NCBI RefSeq assembly: GCF_003544915.1
Contig: NZ_CP032097.1
Span: forward strand, 1,054,001-1,118,000
Direction: 5' to 3'
Source of the DNA: Arcobacter ellisii
Lineage (GTDB): Bacteria; Campylobacterota; Campylobacteria; Campylobacterales; Arcobacteraceae
DNA: 64,000 nt
In this document: piece after piece, positions 8,706 through 16,525 of the stretch
Numbering within the stretch: the stretch's first letter is position 1
How the letters are laid out: every line of letters begins with the position of its first letter
Notes under the pieces: model-generated
What the model saw: the letters and a program-made list of their open reading frames with translations, nothing else
What the model was told of the DNA's origin: nothing
Databases searched by the model: none
Made by a program: the position numbers and the translations under genes

Positions 8706-9194
8706 ACCATGTCCGCTATTTGAAGAGTTTCCTCTTTGTAAAAACTCTTCAAAAAACTCTCCACCAAGATTGTAAGCTTTTCCAAAACCAAAAACAGCTT
8801 CACCATAAAAAGGTTTAAATTCAAAAAGATAAAAATCTCCAAGATTTTTAAGCATTGTTATCATCTCATTTCCAAATTTTAAACCAAATTGTTCAAGTAT
8901 CTCTTTTTCTTCATTTGAGTTTTGTTCTAATCTTTTTACTTCACATTGTAAAGTTGCTCTTTTTTTTGCAAAAATATTTTTACAATCCTTTTCATCTTCA
9001 CAAAAAAAGATAGAAGCTTTTGGATTTTGTGTAAGATTATTTGAGTGTTTTGCCATAAGCGAAAGATAAACATAATATTTATGATTAAATTTTACAAATG
9101 GAGCATAAGATGAAAAAGGATTTCCATTTTCGTCAATTGAAGAGATTGTAAGGCTTTTTAAAGGCTCTAAAAATTCATCTAAACTATTTATCAT
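8697..9194 (-). CDS. HugZ/HutZ-like pyridoxamine-oxidase-fold protein
   Basis: 165 aa from ATG 9194, whose ATGA overlaps the stop of the HerA-like gene; AAAGAG lies just upstream. A start 15 bases earlier is possible. The split-barrel flavin/heme fold is recognised from SSYAPFVKFNHKYYVYLS, NPKASIFFCED and the closing VFGFGKAYNL, as in heme-utilisation proteins HugZ and HutZ. Those bind or degrade heme in the cytoplasm. The last residues NSGHGKK carry a histidine, as in HugZ tails. Heme activity is inferred from the family. Confidence 0.8.
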   Translation of the reverse strand: MINSLDEFLEPLKSLTISSIDENGNPFSSYAPFVKFNHKYYVYLSLMAKHSNNLTQNPKASIFFCEDEKDCKNIFAKKRATLQCEVKRLEQNSNEEKEILEQFGLKFGNEMITMLKNLGDFYLFEFKPFYGEAVFGFGKAYNLGGEFFEEFLQRGNSSNSGHGKK

Positions 9195-11557
9195 AATTGC
9201 TCTTTCCATAAAAGTTCTAGTTTTACATTATAAATATCACTTCTTTTTGGTTTTATAAATAACTCTTCAATTGGAAAATTTGAACTTAGATTTGAAGAGT
9301 TGATTTTTTCAATCTCATTTTCAAGAAGAGTTTGAAGTGAATTTTTTTCATTTTCAAGTTGATTTATCTCATTTTCAACCTGTTTTACATCACCTTTTTC
9401 TTTTAATATTTTTGTTGCTCCCCTTGCACCAGTTGCTACTTTTCCTAACGTTGTTGTAGTTGAACTTTTACCAAAAAAAGCTCCTAAAATAGAAGTTCCA
9501 ATAGAAATTAAGGTATCTGTTGTGGTTGAAGTTGCTTGTTGTTGTTCTCGTTCAAGTTTTTCATAAAGTTTTGATAGTTTATTTTCTATTGAATCATTCT
9601 CTTTTTCAAATTTGGCTTTTAATTTTTCAACTTCTAAATCAATTTTTTCATTTAATCTATCTTGTAATCTGATTTTAAAATCACTTAAACTCTCATTTTG
9701 TTTTGAAACAAGTTTTAATTCATCATTTTTGTATAGAGTCAATTTTGAGTTTCTATAAATATAATCGGCAAACTCTTTTTCAATATTTTTTAACTCTTTT
9801 TCACTTTGAATAAAACTTGGAAGTTCATAAAAGTTTGAGTTTGGTCTCTCTTTTGTTTCAAAATTAGAGTTTCCCAAATCCTCTTTTTCATCAAAATTTA
9901 TAGTTTTCATCTCTTCATCTAAATAGATTTTACAACTTTCAGTTGTTTGTAAATCTATACTTTTTGAACTATTTATATAATGAATTTCACAAGAACAAAT
10001 CAAATAAGGTTGTAAATAATAAGCACTATTTTGTGAACCATAAAGATATTTTTCACTTAAATTTGTAGTAATTATTGGTTTAGTAATTCCTTTTTCTATA
10101 TTGATTTTTGGAATTATGTCATCATTTGTCTCTTCATTTTTTAGAGTTTTAGTAACTTTTTTTGAACTCATCAATTTTTTTATTCCCTCTTTTGGAATAG
10201 GACCTTTTAGGTATGATAAAGCCCATCTAGTTTCAAAAACTTTTATTTTATCTTCATTTATATTTTTAAGTATAAAATTTCTTTTTTCAAGATTTGAGAT
10301 TAGATTTGTAACTTCATTTTTATTTAGATTTCCTTCATTTGCACTACTTAATCCATCAATTACTTTTTCAATATCTTGTTTTGTTTGTAATCTTCCAATA
10401 AACCAAGTTCCAATATTTGCTAAACCTTTATAGTCTATATCAACTGGATTTTGAGTAGATAAAATAATTCCAATTCCAAAACTTCTTGCTTGTTTTAGAA
10501 GTGTTAACATGGGTTGTTTTGATGGTGGATTTGAATTTGGTGGAAAATATCCAAAAATCTCATCCATATAAAGTAGGGCTTTTAGTGAAGTTGTTCCCTC
10601 TTGTCTTCTCATCCAAGAAACCATTTGATTTAATAATAGTGAAACAAAAAACATTCGTTGAGAATCATTTAGATGAGCGATTGAGAAAATAGAAACTTTT
10701 GCTTTTCCAGTTTCATCATAAAGTAGATTTGAAATATCTAAAGTTTCACCTTCTATCCAAGTTTTAAAAGATGGATTTGCAATGATATTATTTAGTTTAA
10801 GTGCTAATTTTAGTCTTTCACTTTGGGCAAAAAATGTTTCTAAATCAAAAATTCCAATTTTTGCAAAAGGTGGAGTAACTATCAAAGTAATCAACTCTTC
10901 TAAAGTTAAATCTTTTCCTTGGGTAAAATAGTTCATAAATATTGAAGAGATTAAAATTGACTCTTTTGAAGAGGAATCGTTTTGTTCACCAATCAAAGAT
11001 AAAATTGATGAAACAGTAGAATTTACAAGTGAAACTAATAAATCATTATCTTCTAAAACCTCTTTTGTTGGAGCTTTAAATGAAGATAAAATAGAGATTT
11101 GAACACCAGAATCACTTCCTGGAGTATAAATAGTAAAATCAGCAGAATTTTTTAATTTTTCAATTCTTGAAGTACTTTGAAAATCTTTTTCAAGTCCATT
11201 TTTCCATAAATTTGCTGTATTATTTGCAAACTCTTTTAAAGTTTGTCCATTGTTTATTGCATCTTGTTCTTCAATCCAAGGTTCAAAATCACTTCCATTT
11301 AGATTTGGAAAAGTAAGAAGTAGATTTGTCATATCACCTTTTGGGTCAATTATTATTGATGGAATATTATCAATAGCAGCTTCTTCAAGTAAGGAAATTC
11401 CAAGTCCAGTTTTACCACTTCCTGTCATTCCAATAATTGCAGCGTGAGTTAATAAATCTTTATTTTTATAAACTAAAGGAGTAGAATTTCCTTCAATTTT
11501 TTCTTTACCGATATAAAATAGTTTTAATTTTTCATAATCAATTGTACTATTCATCAT
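9191..11557 (-). CDS. HerA/VirB4-like ATP-binding protein (DUF853 type)
   Basis: 788 aa, start ATGATG at 11557 (the second ATG is equally possible). The Walker A motif is GMTGSGKTG at 43-51 and Walker B is LLYMDEIFGYFPP near 326-338, followed by STQNPVDIDYKGLANIGTWF; this is the layout of HerA-FtsK type pumping ATPases. After residue 600 comes a long charged coiled coil. It is interrupted by a glycine-rich, weakly hydrophobic patch (ISIGTSILGAFFG) flanked by threonine runs. Helicases and translocases of this class move DNA or act on polymers; no nuclease partner (NurA) is nearby. Translationally coupled to the HugZ-like gene, which is an odd partner. Confidence 0.82.
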   Translation of the reverse strand: MMNSTIDYEKLKLFYIGKEKIEGNSTPLVYKNKDLLTHAAIIGMTGSGKTGLGISLLEEAAIDNIPSIIIDPKGDMTNLLLTFPNLNGSDFEPWIEEQDAINNGQTLKEFANNTANLWKNGLEKDFQSTSRIEKLKNSADFTIYTPGSDSGVQISILSSFKAPTKEVLEDNDLLVSLVNSTVSSILSLIGEQNDSSSKESILISSIFMNYFTQGKDLTLEELITLIVTPPFAKIGIFDLETFFAQSERLKLALKLNNIIANPSFKTWIEGETLDISNLLYDETGKAKVSIFSIAHLNDSQRMFFVSLLLNQMVSWMRRQEGTTSLKALLYMDEIFGYFPPNSNPPSKQPMLTLLKQARSFGIGIILSTQNPVDIDYKGLANIGTWFIGRLQTKQDIEKVIDGLSSANEGNLNKNEVTNLISNLEKRNFILKNINEDKIKVFETRWALSYLKGPIPKEGIKKLMSSKKVTKTLKNEETNDDIIPKINIEKGITKPIITTNLSEKYLYGSQNSAYYLQPYLICSCEIHYINSSKSIDLQTTESCKIYLDEEMKTINFDEKEDLGNSNFETKERPNSNFYELPSFIQSEKELKNIEKEFADYIYRNSKLTLYKNDELKLVSKQNESLSDFKIRLQDRLNEKIDLEVEKLKAKFEKENDSIENKLSKLYEKLEREQQQATSTTTDTLISIGTSILGAFFGKSSTTTTLGKVATGARGATKILKEKGDVKQVENEINQLENEKNSLQTLLENEIEKINSSNLSSNFPIEELFIKPKRSDIYNVKLELLWKEQL

Positions 11558-11590
11558 AGACCTTTTGAATTTAAGTTTGTTTAATTATAG

Positions 11591-11626
11591 CAAAAAAAAA
11601 GTGAATGCCAATTTGACATTCACTTT
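11591..11626 (-). terminator. terminator of the second CNNM gene
   Basis: Stem AAAGTGAATG with its exact reverse complement and a 9-nt loop. Read on the minus strand it is followed by nine T residues. It lies between the CNNM stop and the HerA-like gene. Confidence 0.8.
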
Positions 11627-11647
11627 GAAAAAGAGGTAGAAAATTTT

Positions 11648-12703
11648 TTATTTATTATTCTCTTCCGCTTTTTCTTTCTCTTTTCTTTTAGCTTTCATTT
11701 TATTTAAAGCCAATTTTCTCATATCTGCTGTTGTATCTAATTCATCCATAATTTCAAGACCAAGTAAAGTTTCAAGACAATCTTCTAAAGTTACAATACC
11801 TTCTGTTTGATTATATGAATCATGAACTATAAACATATGCTCTTTTTTTTGAATGAACATATTTAAAGCTTTTGCCACATGAATATTATGATGAAGTGAA
11901 AATACAGGTTTCATAATATCTTCAAGATTTTTTTCACCTTCTGTTATTGCTTGTTTGAATATTTTTTTAGTTAAAACAATTCCAACAATATTATCAATAT
12001 TTCCTTCATATACAGGAACTCTTGAGAATTTAAAAGTTCTTTTATCTTCAACAATATCTTTTATTAATGTATTTTTTTCAATTGCATAAACAACTGACCT
12101 TGGAGTTAAAATATCTTTTATTTTAATACTATTTAATTTTAAAGTATTTCCAATAATTTGAGATTCTAAATCTCCAATAATTCCTTCTTCTTCACTTAAA
12201 AGTGTAGATTGAATTAACTCTTCTCTTGATATAGCATCTGTTGTTTCTTTTCCAATTTTTTTTGTAACAAACTGAGTTATTATGATTATTGGATAAGTTA
12301 TAAAAATAAAAAAGTTTATAATTCTTGGTGCATAAGGAGCTAATTGTTTCCAATAAACTGCTCCAATTGTTTTTGGAATAATTTCTGCGAAAAATAGAAT
12401 CATAAACGTAAGTATAATAGAAACAGCCATTACAAATGTGCCATTTTCTCCAAAAACATTTTGAGCTTGAACTCCAATAAGAGTTGCACCTAATGTATTT
12501 GCAATAGTATTTAAAATAAGAATTGATGCAATAGATTTATCAATATCTGTTTTTAGTTTTTTTAACAGTTTACCAGCAATCGGGTTGTTTTTTTCTAAAA
12601 CAGAAATATAAGAAATATTTGTAGATAAAAGAACAGATTCTAAAACAGAACATAAAAATGACGTACCAATAACAGCAACAAATAGTAAGATTAAAATTTC
12701 CAT
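11648..12703 (-). CDS. CNNM/CorC-type membrane protein, second copy
   Basis: 351 aa, the same architecture as the protein at 3921-5009: a membrane domain to about residue 135, then CBS repeats with KDILTPRSVVYAI and TEGIVTLEDCLETLLGLEI, and a lysine/glutamate-rich tail (KMKAKRKEKEKAEENNK). The two copies share long blocks such as FAEIIPKTIGAVYWKQL and so are paralogues. They are probably ion exporters or regulators; the substrate is unknown. The direct ribosome site (GTGAG) is poor, while a small TTG ORF with a strong site overlaps the start. Monocistronic, with its own terminator. Confidence 0.9.
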   Translation of the reverse strand: MEILILLFVAVIGTSFLCSVLESVLLSTNISYISVLEKNNPIAGKLLKKLKTDIDKSIASILILNTIANTLGATLIGVQAQNVFGENGTFVMAVSIILTFMILFFAEIIPKTIGAVYWKQLAPYAPRIINFFIFITYPIIIITQFVTKKIGKETTDAISREELIQSTLLSEEEGIIGDLESQIIGNTLKLNSIKIKDILTPRSVVYAIEKNTLIKDIVEDKRTFKFSRVPVYEGNIDNIVGIVLTKKIFKQAITEGEKNLEDIMKPVFSLHHNIHVAKALNMFIQKKEHMFIVHDSYNQTEGIVTLEDCLETLLGLEIMDELDTTADMRKLALNKMKAKRKEKEKAEENNK

Positions 12704-12750
12704 TTATTCTCACTTTTAACTAAACTTTGCCTCGGGGAATTATCTTCCAA
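12691..12750 (-). CDS. possible 19-codon upstream ORF overlapping second CNNM start
   Basis: TTG at 12750 follows AAAAAGGAG, the strongest ribosome site in this leader. The frame begins MEDNSPRQSLVK and stops at TAA 12691-12693, ten bases inside the CNNM gene in another frame. The sequence is unrelated to the leader peptide of the other CNNM gene, but the arrangement is the same: good site, short ORF, stop overlapping a weakly initiated CNNM start. The leader can also fold (CTTGG with CCGAG). Speculative. Confidence 0.3.
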   Translation of the reverse strand: MEDNSPRQSLVKSENKWKF

Positions 12751-12886
12751 GCAGGACTCCTTTTTATTTTATATAATTTATGGCTAATAATATCAAAATA
12801 AACTTTAATAAATAAATTTTTTGAAAAAAATGTTTTTTTTGTTGTATAATTATCTATAGAAAAGAATTCTCGTAAAGGAGCTTATT

Positions 12887-13255
12887 ATGGAATATGGATT
12901 AATGCCAAAAATAGACCAATATAGTGATAATAAAGCTTTAGAAATACAAAAAGTTCAAGCTTCTTCAAATTCTTCTGAAGTTAAAACAAAAGAGAGTTTA
13001 GAAAAAGTTCAACAACAAGCTATATCAAAAGCAAAAGAAGCTTCTGATATCAAAGAGATAAAAAATGAACAAAACTCTTCTAGTAAATACGAAGTTGTTT
13101 TATCAAATATGAACTTTGGTTATAATGATTCATCTAAAGATTTTTATGTAAAAGTAGAAAGAGGAAATGTTGAAAATCAATATCCAACAGAAGAGATGAT
13201 GAAAATGAAAGCTTATATGTTAAGTTTAAGTGAGAAAGCAGCAACTGCTTCATAA
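12887..13255 (+). CDS. FlaG-family protein
   Basis: 122 aa, ATG with AAAGGAG seven bases upstream and a TATAAT at 12845. The first 70 residues are polar and low-complexity. The C-terminal part has NFGYNDSSKDFYVKVERG followed by QYPTEEMMKMKAYM, matching the FlaG plan in Campylobacter and Helicobacter (FGYN, two strands, then IPxEE and a helix). FlaG affects flagellar filament length. There is no filament gene next to it here. The match rests on the short C-terminal domain. Confidence 0.6.
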   Translation: MEYGLMPKIDQYSDNKALEIQKVQASSNSSEVKTKESLEKVQQQAISKAKEASDIKEIKNEQNSSSKYEVVLSNMNFGYNDSSKDFYVKVERGNVENQYPTEEMMKMKAYMLSLSEKAATAS

Positions 13256-13291
13256 AAAGAATCAAGTAGTTATAAACTACTAGATTCTTTT
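13255..13291. terminator. bidirectional terminator
   Basis: Interrupted stem: AAAAGAATC pairs with GATTCTTTT and AGTAGT with ACTACT around TATAA, with T-runs both ways. It serves the FlaG-like and DUF309 genes, which converge. Confidence 0.8.
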
Positions 13292-13621
13292 ATTTAATTC
13301 AATCAATATTTTTTTTGCTTTGAAATATTTTTCTTTTTCTTCAACATCTACTGTATCTAAAAGAGGAACATATTTTTCAAAAGCAAGCCAAACTTTTTTG
13401 TGACTCTCTGGGCGTTTTTTAATATGATAAAGTGCAAGTGCAGTTGCTCCATTTATTAAACCTTTTAAAACAAGAGCTTTATTTATATCACCTTGTTTTT
13501 TATACATATTCCAATCATCTTCTAATAGTTCATGTGCTTCAACAAAATAACCATTTTCAATTGCGAAGATAAATCTATCAATTGCTGTTTTTTGATTGAA
13601 AATATTATAATCTATTTTCAT
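13280..13621 (-). CDS. DUF309 domain protein
   Basis: 113 aa, all helical. The DUF309 signature is FAIENGYFVEAHELLEDDWN with a following LKGLINGATALALYH. The function of the family is unknown. ATG overlaps the uvrA stop as ATGA (13618-13621), so it is translationally coupled to uvrA and ends at the shared terminator. Confidence 0.85.
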   Translation of the reverse strand: MKIDYNIFNQKTAIDRFIFAIENGYFVEAHELLEDDWNMYKKQGDINKALVLKGLINGATALALYHIKKRPESHKKVWLAFEKYVPLLDTVDVEEKEKYFKAKKILIELNKRI

Positions 13622-16434
13622 TTTCCATTTATCTCTTTATCTAAATAGTATCCAGTATATGAACCTGAATTTTTGTGGTTTAAAGCTAAAAACTCAGGAG
13701 TACCTTCATCTACAATTTTCCCACCTTTACTTCCACCTTCAGGTCCAATATCAATAACCCAATCAGAGTTTTTGATAACATCAAGGTTATGTTCAATTAC
13801 AAGAACAGAGTTTCCAAGTTCTACTAAGTGATGTAATACTTTTGTTAATCTATCAACATCAGCAAAATGTAAACCAGTTGTTGGCTCATCTAAAACATAT
13901 AGAGTATTTCCTGTATCTTTTTTACTTAACTCTTTACTTAATTTAATTCTTTGAGCTTCCCCACCAGAAAGTGTAATTGCATTTTGTCCTAAAGTAATAT
14001 AACCTAGACCTACATCACTTAATGTTTGAAGTTTTGCTTTTAGTTTTGGAACTTTTGCAAAAAATTCTAAAGCTTCATCAACACTCATATTTAAAACATC
14101 AGAGATATTTTTACCTTTGTACATTATCTCTAAAGTTTGAGCGTTATATCTATGACCATGACAAGCATCACATTTCACCATAATATCAGGTAAGAAGTGC
14201 ATTTCGATTTTTATTTCACCTTCACCTTGACATTTCTCACATCTTCCACCTTTTACATTAAAAGAGAATCTTCCTATTTTATAACCTCTAAGCATTGCTT
14301 CTTTAGTTTTTGCAAATAAATCTCTAATATCATCCATAAGACCAGTATAAGTTGCTGGATTTGATCTAGGAGTTCTTCCTATTGGACTTTGGTCAAGATA
14401 GATTACTTTATCAAGTTTTTCTAAACCTTCAATTTCTACACCATCTACTTTTTTTACTTTTCTTGCTCTATTTAAAAGCTCTTTTGCAACTGGAAGTAGA
14501 GTTTGTAAAATAAGTGAAGATTTACCACTTCCACTAACTCCCGTTATTGAAACAAGATTTTTTAGTGGAATTTGTACATCAAGGTCTTTGATGTTATTTA
14601 TATTTACATTTTTTATCTCTATAAACTCTTCTTGAGGTCTGTTGTGAACATAATCAATCTTTTTTGCACCAGTTACATATTTTGCAGTTAGAGTTTTTGC
14701 TTTGTTCATCTCTTTTAAAGTTCCTGCAAAAACAATCTCTCCACCAAATTTACCTGCATTTGGTCCAATATCAACTATATAATCAGCTGCTTGAATAGTC
14801 TCCTTATCATGTTCAACAACTATTACTGTATTTCCTTTTTCTTGTAAGGCTCTTAAAGTTTTGATAAGTTTATTTGTATCTCTTTCATGAAGTCCAATAG
14901 ATGGTTCATCAAGTACATACATAACTCCTGTTAGACCTGAACCAATTTGTGAAGCTACTCTTATTCTTTGAGCTTCTCCACCTGAGATTGTTCTTGCATC
15001 TCTTCCTAAAGTTATATATCCAAGTCCAACATCATATAAAAAGTAAATTCTTTCACGAATTTCTTTTAAAATAGGAGTTGCAATCATTCTGTTTTGTTCA
15101 CTTAAATATTCAAAGTTTTTATCATCTTGGAAAAAAGTATGTGCATCTTCTATTGGAATATTTAAAATATCAGGAATAGTTCTATTTGCTACAAAAACAC
15201 TTTGAGAAGAGGGTTTTAATCTATTACCATTACAAGCATCACACTTCTTTTCAGTCATATATTCGCTCATCTCTTTTTCATCTTTTATCATGTCATAGGC
15301 AAGTTTTACAATACCATCCCATTTTCTTACTAACTTATGTTTTTTCCAGAAAAATTTAACTTCATCAACTGTTCCGTGTAAAATTGCTTTCTTTTGATGT
15401 TCTTCCAAATCTCTAAAAGGTATTTTTGTATTAATACCTGTCTCTTCACAAAAAGCTAAAAGCATTTTAAAATAGAAACCTTTGTTAAAACCATAGATGA
15501 TTTTTATAGCTCCATTTTCAATATCTAAATCTTCATCTATTACTTTTTTCATATCTAAAGCATAACGAATTCCTAAACCATCACAAGATGAACAAGCACC
15601 TTTTGGTGAATTAAAAGAAAAAGATAGAGGTTCAAGTGGTTCAAAAGAGATTTTACAATCAAAACAAGCCATATGTTCTGAATAGTGAATATGTTTTTCA
15701 GTTCCTACTTCTTCATGATTTATAACTTCTATTTCTAACTCTCCAAAGCTCTCTTTTAAACCTTTTTCAACATCTTGTGCAATTCTTTCTTTATTTTCTT
15801 CTTTTACTGTAAGTCTATCTATTACAACTTTGATAGTATGCATTTGAGTTTTAGCTAATTCAATATCTTCATCAAGTCTTACCATAACACCATCAATCAT
15901 TGCTCTTACATAACCTTTATTTTTAAGGCTTTCAAGTAAATCTGCAAAAGAACCTTTTTTTCTATTTATAAGTGGTGCTAAAATCACAATTTTTGATTCA
16001 TTTGGTAAAGATAAAACTTGATTTATAACATCACTAGCACTCATTTGAGAAATTGGTTGTCCACATTGATGACAATGTTGTTTCCCAACTCTTGCATATA
16101 AAAGTCTAAAATAGTCATAAACTTCTGTTATTGTTCCAACTGTTGACCTTGGATTTTTTGAAGTTGTTTTTTGGTCAATTGCAATTGCAGGAGTTAAACC
16201 TTCAATTCTTTCAACATCAGGTTTTCCAACTTTATCCAAGAATTGTCTTGCGTATGAAGACAAAGACTCTATATATCTTCTTTGACCTTCTGCATATAAT
16301 GTATCAAAAGCAAGTGTTGATTTACCACTTCCACTAAGTCCTGTAAATACAATTAGCTTATTTTTAGGGATTTCTAAATTGATATTTTTTAGATTGTTTT
16401 CTTTAGCATTAAATATTTTTATAGTATCTGTCAT
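13618..16434 (-). CDS. uvrA: excinuclease ABC subunit A
   Basis: 938 aa, the usual length. It is the damage-recognition ATPase of nucleotide excision repair, working with UvrB. Two ABC modules are complete: Walker A GLSGSGKSTLAF near 31 and GVSGSGKSSLI near 635, and two signature motifs SGGEAQRI. Zinc-binding cysteines are present as CHQCG, CFDC with CSSC, CDAC, and CEKC with CDACHG. No residue I would expect is missing. The DUF309 gene follows with a 4-base overlap. Confidence 0.98.
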   Translation of the reverse strand: MTDTIKIFNAKENNLKNINLEIPKNKLIVFTGLSGSGKSTLAFDTLYAEGQRRYIESLSSYARQFLDKVGKPDVERIEGLTPAIAIDQKTTSKNPRSTVGTITEVYDYFRLLYARVGKQHCHQCGQPISQMSASDVINQVLSLPNESKIVILAPLINRKKGSFADLLESLKNKGYVRAMIDGVMVRLDEDIELAKTQMHTIKVVIDRLTVKEENKERIAQDVEKGLKESFGELEIEVINHEEVGTEKHIHYSEHMACFDCKISFEPLEPLSFSFNSPKGACSSCDGLGIRYALDMKKVIDEDLDIENGAIKIIYGFNKGFYFKMLLAFCEETGINTKIPFRDLEEHQKKAILHGTVDEVKFFWKKHKLVRKWDGIVKLAYDMIKDEKEMSEYMTEKKCDACNGNRLKPSSQSVFVANRTIPDILNIPIEDAHTFFQDDKNFEYLSEQNRMIATPILKEIRERIYFLYDVGLGYITLGRDARTISGGEAQRIRVASQIGSGLTGVMYVLDEPSIGLHERDTNKLIKTLRALQEKGNTVIVVEHDKETIQAADYIVDIGPNAGKFGGEIVFAGTLKEMNKAKTLTAKYVTGAKKIDYVHNRPQEEFIEIKNVNINNIKDLDVQIPLKNLVSITGVSGSGKSSLILQTLLPVAKELLNRARKVKKVDGVEIEGLEKLDKVIYLDQSPIGRTPRSNPATYTGLMDDIRDLFAKTKEAMLRGYKIGRFSFNVKGGRCEKCQGEGEIKIEMHFLPDIMVKCDACHGHRYNAQTLEIMYKGKNISDVLNMSVDEALEFFAKVPKLKAKLQTLSDVGLGYITLGQNAITLSGGEAQRIKLSKELSKKDTGNTLYVLDEPTTGLHFADVDRLTKVLHHLVELGNSVLVIEHNLDVIKNSDWVIDIGPEGGSKGGKIVDEGTPEFLALNHKNSGSYTGYYLDKEINGK

Positions 16435-16462
16435 AGGTTTGCCTTTAAAATTTAAAACAACT

Positions 16463-16468
16463 ATTATA
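16463..16468 (-). promoter_or_regulatory. -10 box of uvrA
   Basis: TATAAT on the minus strand in the context ATCCTATAATAG, about 30 bp before the uvrA ATG. Confidence 0.45.
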
Positions 16469-16525
16469 GGATAAGATTCGATAATTATTGATTAAGTCAT
16501 TATGTAAAAAAGGGATTTATTAAAA

